Assembly: GCA_902618855.1 (NCBI GenBank)
Contig: CACNCD010000007.1
Coordinates: 1 to 52,360 of the forward strand
Length of the DNA: 52,360 nucleotides
Direction: 5' to 3'
Source: an uncultured Pelagibacteraceae bacterium
GTDB lineage: Bacteria; Pseudomonadota; Alphaproteobacteria; Pelagibacterales; Pelagibacteraceae
A program made the translations under genes and the position numbers. The notes below the pieces were generated by a model. The model saw only the letters and a list, made by a program, of their open reading frames with translations, searched no databases and had not been told where the DNA came from. This document shows, in pieces, positions 17,166 to 26,597 of this stretch. Numbering within the stretch: the first letter of the stretch is position 1; the number at the start of each line of letters is the position of its first letter.

Positions 17166-17223
17166 GTACTTTAAATAATAATTTTTTATTGTGGATTACT
17201 CTTTAAAGCATTAAAAATTGCAA

Positions 17224-18129
17224 ATGTTTGAAATAAAAAATGAAAAAATTGCAATTCCAGTTGTGTTATTTGCTGGTTTGCTCTGGTCTTTTGGTCCACT
17301 AATAGTGCGTTATATGGATCAACCAAATCAAGTACCTTGGCAGTATTTATTTACCAGAGGAATTGTGATTTTCTTACTTTTGAATATTTATTTATTTTTT
17401 GAAGAGGGCAAAGATTTTTATAAAAATTATTTAAAAGCAGGTGTATCTGGGTTGATAGGTGGATGTGGACTTGCCTTAGCAATGATAACCTTTATTTATT
17501 CAATAATTAACACTAGTGCTGCTATAACTTTGCTTTGTCTTGCTGCAATGCCATTTTTTACAGCTTTGTTAGGTTTTTTATTTCTTAAAGAAAGCATTTC
17601 TCTTAATGTTTGGATAGCAATTTTAGTTGCAGCTATTGGAATAATAATTATGGCCTTAGGTAATCCAAATAAGGGATCTTTATTAGGTTTAGTTTTTGGC
17701 CTAGCATCAGCAGTAGGTTTTTCAGTTTTTTCAGTTACCTTAAGATGGAGAAAAGAAACTCCTAAGTTTACTACAGTTTCTATAGCAGGACTTATTTGTG
17801 TAGTTGTTTCATCAATTATGATGATTGAAACTCAACAAAGTTTTGTATCCTCAAGTTATAATCAAGGACTTTTTTCAATTCATGGTACTTTTGTTTGTTT
17901 GGGATTAATTTTATACTCATTGGGTTCCAAAGCTATTCCAGCCGCAGAATTGACTTTATTATCTTTAACAGAGATCATAGGTGGAATTTTCTGGGTATGG
18001 CTACCTTTGTTTGGTATCAACGAAATACCATCAAATAATACGATTATTGGTGGTTTTTTAATTTTTATGTCAATAATTTACTATAGTTTAACAATAAAAA
18101 CTAACAGGAGATTTATAGCTCTAAATTAG
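17224..18129 (+). CDS. EamA/DMT-family transporter
   Basis: This inner-membrane carrier of 301 residues has about ten hydrophobic helices in two EamA halves. The first begins with VVLFAGLLWSFGPLIVRYMD and the second with LLGLVFGLASAVGFSVFSV. I start it at the ATG at 17224 rather than a TTG six bases earlier. The amidinotransferase gene follows after 13 bp, probably in the same transcript. Substrate unknown; export or import of a guanidino or amino compound is a guess from that neighbour. Confidence 0.85.
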   Translation: MFEIKNEKIAIPVVLFAGLLWSFGPLIVRYMDQPNQVPWQYLFTRGIVIFLLLNIYLFFEEGKDFYKNYLKAGVSGLIGGCGLALAMITFIYSIINTSAAITLLCLAAMPFFTALLGFLFLKESISLNVWIAILVAAIGIIIMALGNPNKGSLLGLVFGLASAVGFSVFSVTLRWRKETPKFTTVSIAGLICVVVSSIMMIETQQSFVSSSYNQGLFSIHGTFVCLGLILYSLGSKAIPAAELTLLSLTEIIGGIFWVWLPLFGINEIPSNNTIIGGFLIFMSIIYYSLTIKTNRRFIALN

Positions 18130-18142
18130 TTATATAGGTTTT

Positions 18143-19252
18143 ATGAATAAAACAATTGTAAACAGCTGGAACGAATGGGATCCACTTAAACATGTGATAG
18201 TTGGAAGAGCTGATAATTGTTGCATTCCAGCACCTGAGCCAGCTGTTGATGTGAAAATTCCTGCTGACTCAGATATGAAAGGTACTCATGGAAGAAGAAC
18301 CCAAGAAACTATTGATAGAGGGAATGAACTTTTAGATAAGTTTGTTAAAATACTTGAGGGAAGAGGAGTTAAAGTAGATAGGCCCACACCTTTAAAATTT
18401 GACACTGAGATAGGAACCCCAGATTGGAAAGTTGAAAACATGTTTGGATGCATGCCTTCTAGAGATGTTATAATAACAGTTGGGAATGAAATGTTAGAAG
18501 CAACTATGAGTTTTAGATCAAGATGGTTTGAATATCTTGCTTATAGACCTTTAATTCAAAAATATTTTATGGAAGATTCAAATATGAAACATGAATCTGC
18601 ACCAAAGCCACGACTAACGGATAAAGACTATCACAAAAACTATCTTTCTGATACAGTAACTATTGAACAGAGATTAGAATGGGCGGAAAAAAAATTTTTT
18701 GTAACCACAGAGGAAGAACCTTTATTTGATGCGGCTGATATTTTAAGATTTGGAAAAGATTTAATTGTTCAACATGGATTCACAACAAATCTAAAAGGCA
18801 TTGATTGGCTAAGAAGACATTTTCCTAATCACCGGGTACATACTGTTAATTTCCCCGGCGACCCTTATCCTATTCACATTGATGCTACTTTCACACCAAT
18901 TAGACCAGGTCTTATTTTAAATAATCCTCAAAGAAAACTTCCTAAAGAACAGAGAAAACTTTTTGAGAAAAATGGATGGGAAATTGTATATGCCGCTCAA
19001 CCTGCACACAATACCCCGCCGCCTTTATGTTATTCATCTGTTTGGCTCTCAATGAATGTGCTAGTGTTGGATCCAAAAACAGTATGTGTAGAAAAAACTG
19101 AAATTTACCAAGCAGAGCAATTAGATAAACTAGGAATGGAGGTCTTACCTATAGACCTTAGAGATGTATATGCTTTTGGGGGTGGACTTCACTGTAGTAC
19201 TACCGACGTTTATAGAGAGGGTAAATGCGAAGACTATTTTCCCAAACAATAA
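18143..19252 (+). CDS. L-arginine:glycine amidinotransferase-like enzyme
   Basis: This 369-residue enzyme of the amidinotransferase family moves the amidino group of arginine to an amine such as glycine, giving guanidinoacetate and ornithine. NSWNEWDPLKHVIVGRADN is the typical N terminus. The catalytic set appears complete: D199 (FDAADILRFG), H245 (PIHIDATF) and C351 (GGLHCSTTDVYREG). Family relatives use inosamine phosphate or lysine instead of glycine, so the acceptor is not certain. It is preceded by an EamA transporter; its stop abuts the stop of the converging 75-residue gene. Confidence 0.87.
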   Translation: MNKTIVNSWNEWDPLKHVIVGRADNCCIPAPEPAVDVKIPADSDMKGTHGRRTQETIDRGNELLDKFVKILEGRGVKVDRPTPLKFDTEIGTPDWKVENMFGCMPSRDVIITVGNEMLEATMSFRSRWFEYLAYRPLIQKYFMEDSNMKHESAPKPRLTDKDYHKNYLSDTVTIEQRLEWAEKKFFVTTEEEPLFDAADILRFGKDLIVQHGFTTNLKGIDWLRRHFPNHRVHTVNFPGDPYPIHIDATFTPIRPGLILNNPQRKLPKEQRKLFEKNGWEIVYAAQPAHNTPPPLCYSSVWLSMNVLVLDPKTVCVEKTEIYQAEQLDKLGMEVLPIDLRDVYAFGGGLHCSTTDVYREGKCEDYFPKQ

Positions 19253-19480
19253 TTAGCTAGGGTTTTTTTTTAAAAATTCTATATAATTTACAACTTCATC
19301 AAACTTATTATCCTCAATATCTTTATAACTTGCTTTAAATTTGTTTTTTATACAAATAGCAACGTGAGCATAGGAATTTCTTCCTTTGGGATGATTAGGA
19401 TGATCAGGTAGTTTATTTTTTAAAAAATCCCCGGCCTCTTGAATTTTACTCCAAATTTCAGCAGATTTTTCTTTGTTCAT
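19253..19480 (-). CDS. Small protein, 75 residues, unknown function
   Basis: This is a charged small soluble protein with the segment GRNSYAHVAICIKNKFKASY followed by KDIEDNKFDEVVNYIEFLKK. That pattern (basic helix, F-x-x-SY-x-x-I, then F-x-x-x-x-x-FI) recalls the C-terminal part of phage regulators of the ORF6C/antirepressor type, but I would not assign it on that alone. It is 21 bp downstream of the coiled-coil gene on the same strand and converges with the amidinotransferase with no gap. Confidence 0.6.
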   Translation of the reverse strand: MNKEKSAEIWSKIQEAGDFLKNKLPDHPNHPKGRNSYAHVAICIKNKFKASYKDIEDNKFDEVVNYIEFLKKNPS

Positions 19481-19501
19481 TAAATTTTTTTAGAGAGGAA
19501 A

Positions 19502-20224
19502 TTAATTTAATTCGTCCTTTTTCCTTTGTTCTTGAATTAATTCTTCTTTAAAATTCTGCATTTCTTGGTCTTTAATTTTTTGCGTTTCTAAATCTTTTAA
19601 TCTTATTTGTTCATCCTTTAACTTTTCTTTATTTTCCCTTCTTCTTTTGTCTTCATCAAATTTTTGTTCCCATTCTCTCAATTTCTGAGCTTCTTCGTTT
19701 TTTAATCTTAGTTCTTCGAATTTTGCTTTTTGTTCCTCTAATTTTTTTCTTTTTCTTTCTTTTTGTTCTTTAATTTTTTGTTCTTCTTCTCTAACTTTAA
19801 TATCAATATCTTTCCTTTTTTGCTCTTCTTCTTTTAACTTTAATTCTTTCTCCTTTTTTCTTTGGTCTTGAGATATCAATCTTAATTCTTCATCTTTTTT
19901 ATTTAATCTCTCATTTTCTAGTTTTAGTTTTTCTTCCTTAATCTTAAGATCTTTATCTCTTAATTTTAATTCTTCATCTTTATTTTTTAATTTGTCTTGA
20001 TCCTTTTTAACTTGGTCTTCTTTTAATTTAAGTTCTTTTCTTTCCTCTTTAATTTTATGAGACTCTTCTAATTTTTTTAATTTTATTTCCTCAATTTTTT
20101 TTATATGTTGTCTTTTTTTATACGAGTCGTAGGCTGATCCTATTGAGTCAGATGTAAAACTTGCAAGCTTTCTTAAGCCTCCAAGTGGATTATTTTTTTT
20201 CTTTGTTTTTCTTTTTTTACCCAT
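19502..20224 (-). CDS. Highly charged coiled-coil / single-helix protein
   Basis: This 240-residue protein begins with a Lys-rich N terminus (MGKKRKTKKKNNPLGGLRKL) and a short Ser/Tyr-containing linker (FTSDSIGSAYDSYKKRQ). From about residue 37 to the end it is an almost unbroken run of Lys, Glu, Arg, Gln and Leu with repeated LKLKEEE-like and KIKEQK-like units. This predicts a very long helix, either coiled coil or an isolated charged helix. There is no signal peptide. Function unknown. A 119-bp gap separates it from the MFS gene. Confidence 0.7.
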   Translation of the reverse strand: MGKKRKTKKKNNPLGGLRKLASFTSDSIGSAYDSYKKRQHIKKIEEIKLKKLEESHKIKEERKELKLKEDQVKKDQDKLKNKDEELKLRDKDLKIKEEKLKLENERLNKKDEELRLISQDQRKKEKELKLKEEEQKRKDIDIKVREEEQKIKEQKERKRKKLEEQKAKFEELRLKNEEAQKLREWEQKFDEDKRRRENKEKLKDEQIRLKDLETQKIKDQEMQNFKEELIQEQRKKDELN

Positions 20225-20343
20225 TTTTTAAAAATTACATTTCAACAAAATTTTATTATTTTAACAAGAAAAGATTAAGATTTTGTGATCATGTTGTGCT
20301 CAACCTCAGGTAGATTAACACAAAGTTATATTTAAAGTTAAAC

Positions 20344-21696
20344 TTAAATTTTTTCTTCTATTTTATCTGAAGTGTCTTCTTTTTTAAAACTAACACCTTT
20401 TCTTTCAAGCATTTTCTTAACTTTTTCGCTATACGGCTCCTCAATGTGTTCTGCAGAAGGATTAAGCTCTAAACCTAATGGCGTGATAGTCTGAGGCATT
20501 GGAGCAAATTGTGAGTCTGGATTGTCAACTGCCTCCCTAATTCTCATTCTATAAATACCAAATAAACCTATTAGTGCGTGAAAAAGTATTAAGTAAATAA
20601 AAAAACCATTAGGACCCACTGTATCCATAAATAGCGAACAAAAAAATGGACCAATCATTGCTCCAAGTCCAAAAACAAATTGTAAACCTGCTCCAGCGGA
20701 AACAAATTTTTCTTTAGGTATAAAATCATTTGTATGCGCAAAAATTAAGGCAAACATAGGCAAACTACAAAAGGAAAATAACATTACAAAAAAATAAAAC
20801 CAATTTTTAGAAGTTGCTAAACCTTCTGGCATATAGATCTGTGAAGATGCAATTATCGCACAAAGTGCAAACAATGCTGAACCAAATGTACAATAAATAA
20901 TTACCAACCTTCTATCTAATGCATCTGAAAGTTTACCAATTGGCCATTGAGAAATTGCTCCAGATATTGCTACTAAAAAAGTTACAACAGATATTTCAAA
21001 AATTGTAAAATTCATTGAGGCTGCATAAACAGCAAGTAAAGAGAATAATGCTGAATGTGTAGATCCACATAATAAAGAGCTAACTAATCCAAACGGAGAT
21101 GTTTTATATAAATCCTTGAGTTTCATTCCAAGAATTCTTTTAAAGGTTGGGGGTTTTCTTTTTGTAAGTAAAATTGGTATGAGAGACATTGACATAATTA
21201 ATGAAACCAAAATGAATGGTTGAAAATTTTCTGGTTTACTAAAGTTTATAAAGAACATTCCTAGGGCCATAGCTCCATATAAAATGATCATATAAATTGA
21301 TAAAACACTTCCTCTATTTTTATTACTTGATCTGTCATTAAGCCAACTTTCTGCAATTGTGTATAAACAAACCATACTAAAACCAGTTACTATTCTTAAG
21401 ACAAACCAAGAAAAAGGATTGATTATTATTGAATGAAGCAAGATTACGATTGAAGCAATTGAGGCAAACGCAGCAAATACACGTATATGCCCGACTCTTG
21501 AAACTAAATTAGAAATAGTTTTTGCTCCTATAAAGTATCCAATGAAATATCCCGAAAGCATAAAGCCTGTAGAGATCAGACTAAAATCTTCTTTCACAGC
21601 TCTAATTCCTAATAGAGATCCCTGATATCCATGAGCCAACATTATTAATCCCATACCTAAAAATAATGCCCATGAATTTTTTAATATTTTGTCCAT
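20344..21696 (-). CDS. Major facilitator superfamily transporter (YcaD-like)
   Basis: This 450-residue carrier has about 12 hydrophobic helices and a hydrophilic C-terminal tail of about 60 residues. The segment IAESWLNDRSSNKNRGSVLSIY in loop 4-5 resembles the YcaD-like branch of MFS. It follows an EamA-family gene by 50 bp on the same strand. Substrate unknown. The quoted motif is written as it appears across residues about 119-140. Confidence 0.85.
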   Translation of the reverse strand: MDKILKNSWALFLGMGLIMLAHGYQGSLLGIRAVKEDFSLISTGFMLSGYFIGYFIGAKTISNLVSRVGHIRVFAAFASIASIVILLHSIIINPFSWFVLRIVTGFSMVCLYTIAESWLNDRSSNKNRGSVLSIYMIILYGAMALGMFFINFSKPENFQPFILVSLIMSMSLIPILLTKRKPPTFKRILGMKLKDLYKTSPFGLVSSLLCGSTHSALFSLLAVYAASMNFTIFEISVVTFLVAISGAISQWPIGKLSDALDRRLVIIYCTFGSALFALCAIIASSQIYMPEGLATSKNWFYFFVMLFSFCSLPMFALIFAHTNDFIPKEKFVSAGAGLQFVFGLGAMIGPFFCSLFMDTVGPNGFFIYLILFHALIGLFGIYRMRIREAVDNPDSQFAPMPQTITPLGLELNPSAEHIEEPYSEKVKKMLERKGVSFKKEDTSDKIEEKI

Positions 21697-21746
21697 TTCT
21701 GCGTGAGTATGCTTTTTGTATAAAAAAGCAAGTACTTAATTTTCGA

Positions 21747-22610
21747 TTATGTTTTTTTTAAGGCTAAAAAAGAGTGTATTGCAATAGTAGAAATTATAAT
21801 TATACCTCCAACTATTGTTTCCATACTAGGCTGCTCCTTAATAACAAGCCAGACCCAAATTGGACCCAAAATTACCTCAAGTAAAAAGAAAAGATTTACT
21901 TCTGCAGCAGTAATAAACCTTGGTGCAATTGTTACAAGCACAAAAGGAATTGCGACACACATTACACACATAAGAGGAACATAAAAAATATCTTTATCAA
22001 TTAAAATAAAATTTTTTACAAATAAAAATGCAAAAGCAGCAGTCAAAAATTTTCCAATTACTGCAGCCGGAACCAGATCTTTGTCTTTTGCATATCTTGC
22101 GATGTTTGCATTCACTGCTAACCCCAAAGCAGTAATAAAACCAAAAATATCTCCAAGAATATTTCCTAACTGTAAAGAATCATAAAAAATATAAGTAACA
22201 GATAAGAACGTAATTAAAATTGCTATCAATGTATTTTTATCTGGTTTTTCTTTTAAAAAAATTGCACTAAGGAAAGCTGAAAGCATAGGAGCCATTGCAA
22301 CCATAATAAGTGTATTTGCTACATTAGTGTTTTGAATAGAAATAATAAAAGTAATATTACAAATTGAAAAACTTAATGCGTAATAAATTCCAGCATATCC
22401 AATATTAAATAAAGCTTTTAAAAAATTTTTTTTATAAAAAAAAACTAATCCAAATAAAACTACAAAAAAAGGTATAATTCCTCTATAAAAAAGCAAACCC
22501 CATGTCTCTAAATTGCTTAGTCTTATTAATAATGAGTCTGGTGTGATAAACATAACACCAATAAACGCAAGTAAAGAACCTTTTTTTTGATCAGATAAGC
22601 TTTTCATCAA
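21747..22610 (-). CDS. EamA/DMT-family transporter
   Basis: This 287-residue inner-membrane protein has two EamA repeats and about ten helices. It starts MMKSLSDQKKGSLLAFIGVM; the second Met could be the true start. It overlaps the end of the upstream DUF255 gene by 20 nt. It is distinct from the EamA protein near 17.2 kb. Substrate unknown; such carriers often exchange amino acids or nucleobases. Confidence 0.83.
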   Translation of the reverse strand: MMKSLSDQKKGSLLAFIGVMFITPDSLLIRLSNLETWGLLFYRGIIPFFVVLFGLVFFYKKNFLKALFNIGYAGIYYALSFSICNITFIISIQNTNVANTLIMVAMAPMLSAFLSAIFLKEKPDKNTLIAILITFLSVTYIFYDSLQLGNILGDIFGFITALGLAVNANIARYAKDKDLVPAAVIGKFLTAAFAFLFVKNFILIDKDIFYVPLMCVMCVAIPFVLVTIAPRFITAAEVNLFFLLEVILGPIWVWLVIKEQPSMETIVGGIIIISTIAIHSFLALKKT

Positions 22611-24543
22611 GGTATTTTTTTACATCTTCTATATCTTTTAGTTTTTCAGAGCAGGTTTGATTTTTACAAACTATAACAAAGCTTTCGTTTTCATTATTTT
22701 TATAAATAAAGGTTGCAGTTTCAAAATAATCTTTAATTAAAATCTCTTTAATTTGTTTAAGTTTTTCATTATTTCCATGGAATGTAATTGTTAAATTTTG
22801 TTCACATATATCTATAATTTTAATATAGCTGAACATTTGAGAGAAACTATTATTTAGAAATGAATGAAAGGATTTTTTTAAATTTATAATTTTTTCCTCC
22901 CAAAAAGTATCTCCAGTTATATTGAATAATTTGTTACATACTAACAAAAATATACTGTTGCCATTAGGAATATTATTGTCAATTATATCTATAGGTTTAA
23001 CAAAAAGATCATTATTTGTTTTGATATTTTTTTGGAGTATCACATTTTCCTCGTCATAGAAGTTTTCCCAAGTATATTTCATTAGTTCAGAACATAATTT
23101 TATCGATTCCTTATCATTTTTTATTTCATACATTGAAACTAATAATAAACAAAAATAAGAGTAATCCTCTAAAAAAACGTCTATTTCTTTTCTATCTTTA
23201 TTATAACAATGAAAAACATTCTTACTTAAAATTTTTTTAAGATTATTAAAATATTCATTTGCTTGTTCAAAAAGTTTTTTATCATCTAAAATAAATGATG
23301 AATGTAATATTGAATATATCCAGTAACTATTCAAGTCAGTTTGTGTTTTATCATCAAAAAATGGTTTTATTCTTTTATCTCGAATATTTTTGAGTTTCTC
23401 TTCAATTTTTTTAATTTTTTCATATTGATCGACAGTAAATTTATGATTGTTTTTTTCTACAAGAATATTTAATCCCTCAAAATTACCATTTTCTGTAATT
23501 TCATATTTTTTCTTTAGCAGTTCTAAATCTTTATCGAGTATGTTTTTCAACTCCTCATATTTCCAAGTATAAAATTTTCCTTCAACTCCCTCACTATCAG
23601 CGTCATAGGCAGAACCTAATAAATTATCTTTATTTTTGAAATCTGAATTAATAAAATTTATAGTTTGTGAAAGCTTATTCTTAAAATAATCATCTTTTGA
23701 ATAATTGACAAATATATTTAAAATTTTAACAAACAAAATATTATCATAAAGCATTTTTTCAAAATGGGGGACTATCCATTTTTCATCTACGGTATATCTA
23801 CTTATTCCACCATCCAGGTGATCATAAATACCTTTAGCTGAAATATTTTTTAATAAATTTTTTACAGGATTCAAAAAGCTTATATTTTTATTTTTTAGAT
23901 AAAAATACAATAAAGTTTCAAAAATATAAAATTGAGGAAATTTTGGAGCTCCTTGAAAGCCACCATTATCTTTGTCCATATATTGAATAATTTTTTCAGC
24001 AAGAGGTTCTAGGTCTTGTTTTAAAACTGAATTTTTAATATTCAATTCTTTAAAAACTAATTTCATTTGAGAAACTTGAGAAATAATTTTTTCTCTGTTT
24101 TCAGAATATACTTTTGAGACATTTTCTAAAACGGAGTTAAAACTTGGACGTCCTTGAAGTTCTTTTGGAGGAAAATATGTTCCTCCAGTAAATGGAACTC
24201 CATTTTCATCTAAAAACATTGAAAGTGGCCATCCACCTTGAACACCAGTTAGGATGCCTAGACTTTTTTGAAAAATAAAATCAAGATCAGGTCTTTCCTC
24301 TCTATCTACTTTAATATTTATAAATTTATCATTCATTATTTTTGCTGTATCAATGTTCTCAAAACTTTCATGCGCCATCACATGGCACCAATGGCAACTT
24401 GCGTATCCAATACTTAAAAAAATTGGTTTTTTTTCATCTTTAGCCCTTTTTAAAGTTTCTTTATTCCAAGGTAACCAATGAACTGGATTTTTTTCGTGCT
24501 GTTTTAAATAAGGACTTTTTTCATTTGAAAGTTGATTAGTCAT
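22591..24543 (-). CDS. Thioredoxin-domain (DUF255/YyaL/SSP411-like) protein
   Basis: This 650-residue protein has an N-terminal thioredoxin-like domain with the conserved YASCHWCHVMAHESF (C50, C53), NEKSPYLKQH and FTGGTYFPP. These are followed by an alpha-helical (alpha/alpha-toroid, glycosidase-like) region with HFEKMLYDN and GSAYDADSEGVEGKFYTW. The domain plan is that of the YyaL/spermatogenesis-associated protein 20 family, whose biochemical role is poorly known. It lies 18 bp downstream of the HD-domain gene. Confidence 0.88.
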   Translation of the reverse strand: MTNQLSNEKSPYLKQHEKNPVHWLPWNKETLKRAKDEKKPIFLSIGYASCHWCHVMAHESFENIDTAKIMNDKFINIKVDREERPDLDFIFQKSLGILTGVQGGWPLSMFLDENGVPFTGGTYFPPKELQGRPSFNSVLENVSKVYSENREKIISQVSQMKLVFKELNIKNSVLKQDLEPLAEKIIQYMDKDNGGFQGAPKFPQFYIFETLLYFYLKNKNISFLNPVKNLLKNISAKGIYDHLDGGISRYTVDEKWIVPHFEKMLYDNILFVKILNIFVNYSKDDYFKNKLSQTINFINSDFKNKDNLLGSAYDADSEGVEGKFYTWKYEELKNILDKDLELLKKKYEITENGNFEGLNILVEKNNHKFTVDQYEKIKKIEEKLKNIRDKRIKPFFDDKTQTDLNSYWIYSILHSSFILDDKKLFEQANEYFNNLKKILSKNVFHCYNKDRKEIDVFLEDYSYFCLLLVSMYEIKNDKESIKLCSELMKYTWENFYDEENVILQKNIKTNNDLFVKPIDIIDNNIPNGNSIFLLVCNKLFNITGDTFWEEKIINLKKSFHSFLNNSFSQMFSYIKIIDICEQNLTITFHGNNEKLKQIKEILIKDYFETATFIYKNNENESFVIVCKNQTCSEKLKDIEDVKKYLDEKLI

Positions 24544-24561
24544 AAAAAAAGGTAAAAAAAA

Positions 24562-25116
24562 TTATTGTGAATAAGGTTTTCTAGAAAAAATTCTTTTTAC
24601 CATTGGTTTGAAATGTTCTAAAGGCAATGATTTATATTTTGGATCAAAAGAACCTTGATCATAATTCTCACAAAAATCTACCGTAGCTTGATAATATTTA
24701 TGACCCTTATATTTATCTCTTTTGTTTCTATTGCCCCCTAAATGATGAGCATAATAATACGACTGGAATTCTCCGTGTTTTTCAATTATCCAATGAGTTT
24801 TTTCTGAAACATATGGTTTAAGTATTGCTGCCGCATACTCTGAATGATTCATTGGCGCTAATTCGTCACCAATGTCATGAAGCAATGTTGCAACAATCAT
24901 CTCTTCATCTTCTCCAGCTTTTAAAGCTCTTGTTGCGCTTTGAAGAGAATGTTCTAATCTTGATACTTGGTATCCTTCAAGAGTTTCAGTCAAGCCAGAC
25001 ATAAATTTTAATATTCTATCAGCAGTATGACTTGCAAAGTCTTTTTCATGTTTATCTAAAAAAAGATAATCTTCCTTAGTTCCATTTTTCATTTCGGTAA
25101 AACTTACTTTTTTCAT
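24562..25116 (-). CDS. HD-domain protein (COG4341-like), possible diiron oxygenase
   Basis: This 184-residue protein has an HD signature: H56, then H80-D81 in TLLHDIGDELAP, H91, H114 and acidic residues near 147-153. Segments HSEYAAAILKPYV and GEFQSYYYAHHLGGNR recall the COG4341 predicted HD phosphohydrolases, which are related to the PhnZ/TmpB/MIOX-type diiron oxygenases. Whether it is a hydrolase or an oxygenase cannot be decided from sequence. Its start overlaps the purF stop by 1 nt (TAATG), implying coupling. Confidence 0.78.
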   Translation of the reverse strand: MKKVSFTEMKNGTKEDYLFLDKHEKDFASHTADRILKFMSGLTETLEGYQVSRLEHSLQSATRALKAGEDEEMIVATLLHDIGDELAPMNHSEYAAAILKPYVSEKTHWIIEKHGEFQSYYYAHHLGGNRNKRDKYKGHKYYQATVDFCENYDQGSFDPKYKSLPLEHFKPMVKRIFSRKPYSQ

Positions 25117-26597
25117 TAATTATTTGATCCTGTACTTAATAAAGACAATTGTGTTACTTTATCTTCACCTAATTCATCAATTATTTTAACTGGATAGTCT
25201 CCTGTAAAGTGGTGATCAGTAAGTTGGGGATATAGTTCATTTCTTTTTTCAAATCCCATGGCCTTATAAAGACCATCAATATCTAAAAATTTTAATGATT
25301 TCGCACCTATAAGTTCACAAATCTTTTCAACTGAATTATTTGCAGCTAATAACTCTTTTTTAGTTGGAGTATCTACACCATAGAAATCTGGAAATTTAAT
25401 CTCTGGACTAGCTATTCTCACATGAATTTCCTTTGCTCCAGCATCGTATAGCATTTTTACTATTTTTGATGAAGTGGTACCTCTAACTAAAGAATCGTCT
25501 ACTAATATAATTTTTTTATTTTTGATAACAGACAAATTAGCATTTAATTTTAGTTTAACTCCTAAACTTCGAATTTTTTGTGATGGTTCAATAAAAGTTC
25601 TTCCAACATAATGATTTCTTATTAAACCTAAGTCAAAATTAATATTTTTCTCTTGCGCATAACCTAATGCCGCAGCATTACCAGAGTCTGGCACAGGGAC
25701 AACTAAATCAGCATTTAAATTTTCTTGTTTTGCTAATTCTGCGCCAAAATTTTTTCTATACTCGTATGCAGTTTTACCGTTTAAAATACTGTCTGGTCGT
25801 GAAAAATAGATATATTCAAAAACACAAGGCCTAATTTTTTTTTGAGGGAATGGTTTAACACTTTCCAATTTATCATTTTCTATAGAAACAATTTCTCCAT
25901 TTTCAACTTCCCTTACAAATTTTGCACCGATTATATCTAAAGCACAAGTTTCTGAGGCAAGAACATATGAATTTTTAAGTTTTCCTAAAACTAAAGGTCT
26001 AATTCCATACGGGTCTCTGACTCCTATTAAAGTACTTTGTGTCATTATTACTAATGCATATCCACCTTGAATTTGAAACAGTGCATCAATCACTTTATCA
26101 ATTGTTTTTGCTCTTTTTGACCTTGCTATCAATTTTACTATAGTCTCTGTATCTGATGTTGTATAAAAAATTGATCCTTCATCTACCATTTTCTTTCTTA
26201 AGGTAATTGCATTAGTTAAGTTGCCATTATGTGCAACACCTATACCTCCAGCATTTGTATCAGCAAAAAAAGGCTGGATATTTCTTAAAGTTGTTCCTCC
26301 GGTTGTAGAATATCTATTATGACCTATTGCATAATTTCCAGGTAAAGTTTTGATTACTTTTTCCTTACTAAAATTGTCTCCAACTAATCCAAATCTTTTT
26401 TCAGAGTGATATTGATTTCCATCAAACGATACAATTCCACATCCCTCTTGCCCTCTGTGTTGCAAAGCATGAAGTCCTAAAGCTGTTAAAGCTGAAGCAT
26501 CTTGATTGTTACTGATACCAAATACAGCACATTCCTCTTTGATCTTAGGATTATATATCTTGAACTTTTTCTTTAGCATCTTTGTATTCTTTTTCAT
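25116..26597 (-). CDS. purF: Amidophosphoribosyltransferase PurF
   Basis: PurF catalyses the first committed step of purine synthesis, from PRPP plus glutamine to phosphoribosylamine. The N-terminal nucleophile is C23 in KEECAVFGIS, so a 22-residue leader (16 if Met7 is the start) must be removed. The glutaminase domain shows QHRGQEGCGI and GHNRYSTTGG. The phosphoribosyltransferase domain has the PRPP loop in KIILVDDSLVRGTTSSKI. It overlaps the end of cvpA by 47 nt (29 nt from Met7), preserving the common cvpA-purF pairing. Confidence 0.94.
   Translation of the reverse strand: MKKNTKMLKKKFKIYNPKIKEECAVFGISNNQDASALTALGLHALQHRGQEGCGIVSFDGNQYHSEKRFGLVGDNFSKEKVIKTLPGNYAIGHNRYSTTGGTTLRNIQPFFADTNAGGIGVAHNGNLTNAITLRKKMVDEGSIFYTTSDTETIVKLIARSKRAKTIDKVIDALFQIQGGYALVIMTQSTLIGVRDPYGIRPLVLGKLKNSYVLASETCALDIIGAKFVREVENGEIVSIENDKLESVKPFPQKKIRPCVFEYIYFSRPDSILNGKTAYEYRKNFGAELAKQENLNADLVVPVPDSGNAAALGYAQEKNINFDLGLIRNHYVGRTFIEPSQKIRSLGVKLKLNANLSVIKNKKIILVDDSLVRGTTSSKIVKMLYDAGAKEIHVRIASPEIKFPDFYGVDTPTKKELLAANNSVEKICELIGAKSLKFLDIDGLYKAMGFEKRNELYPQLTDHHFTGDYPVKIIDELGEDKVTQLSLLSTGSNN

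Noticed and set aside
17218..17220. TTG start for the EamA transporter
   Set aside because: An ATG six bases on gives the same conserved protein and is a more usual start.
20225..20343. tRNA or small RNA between the coiled-coil and MFS genes
   Set aside because: No cloverleaf, GC-rich stem or T-loop motif is visible in the 119 bp.
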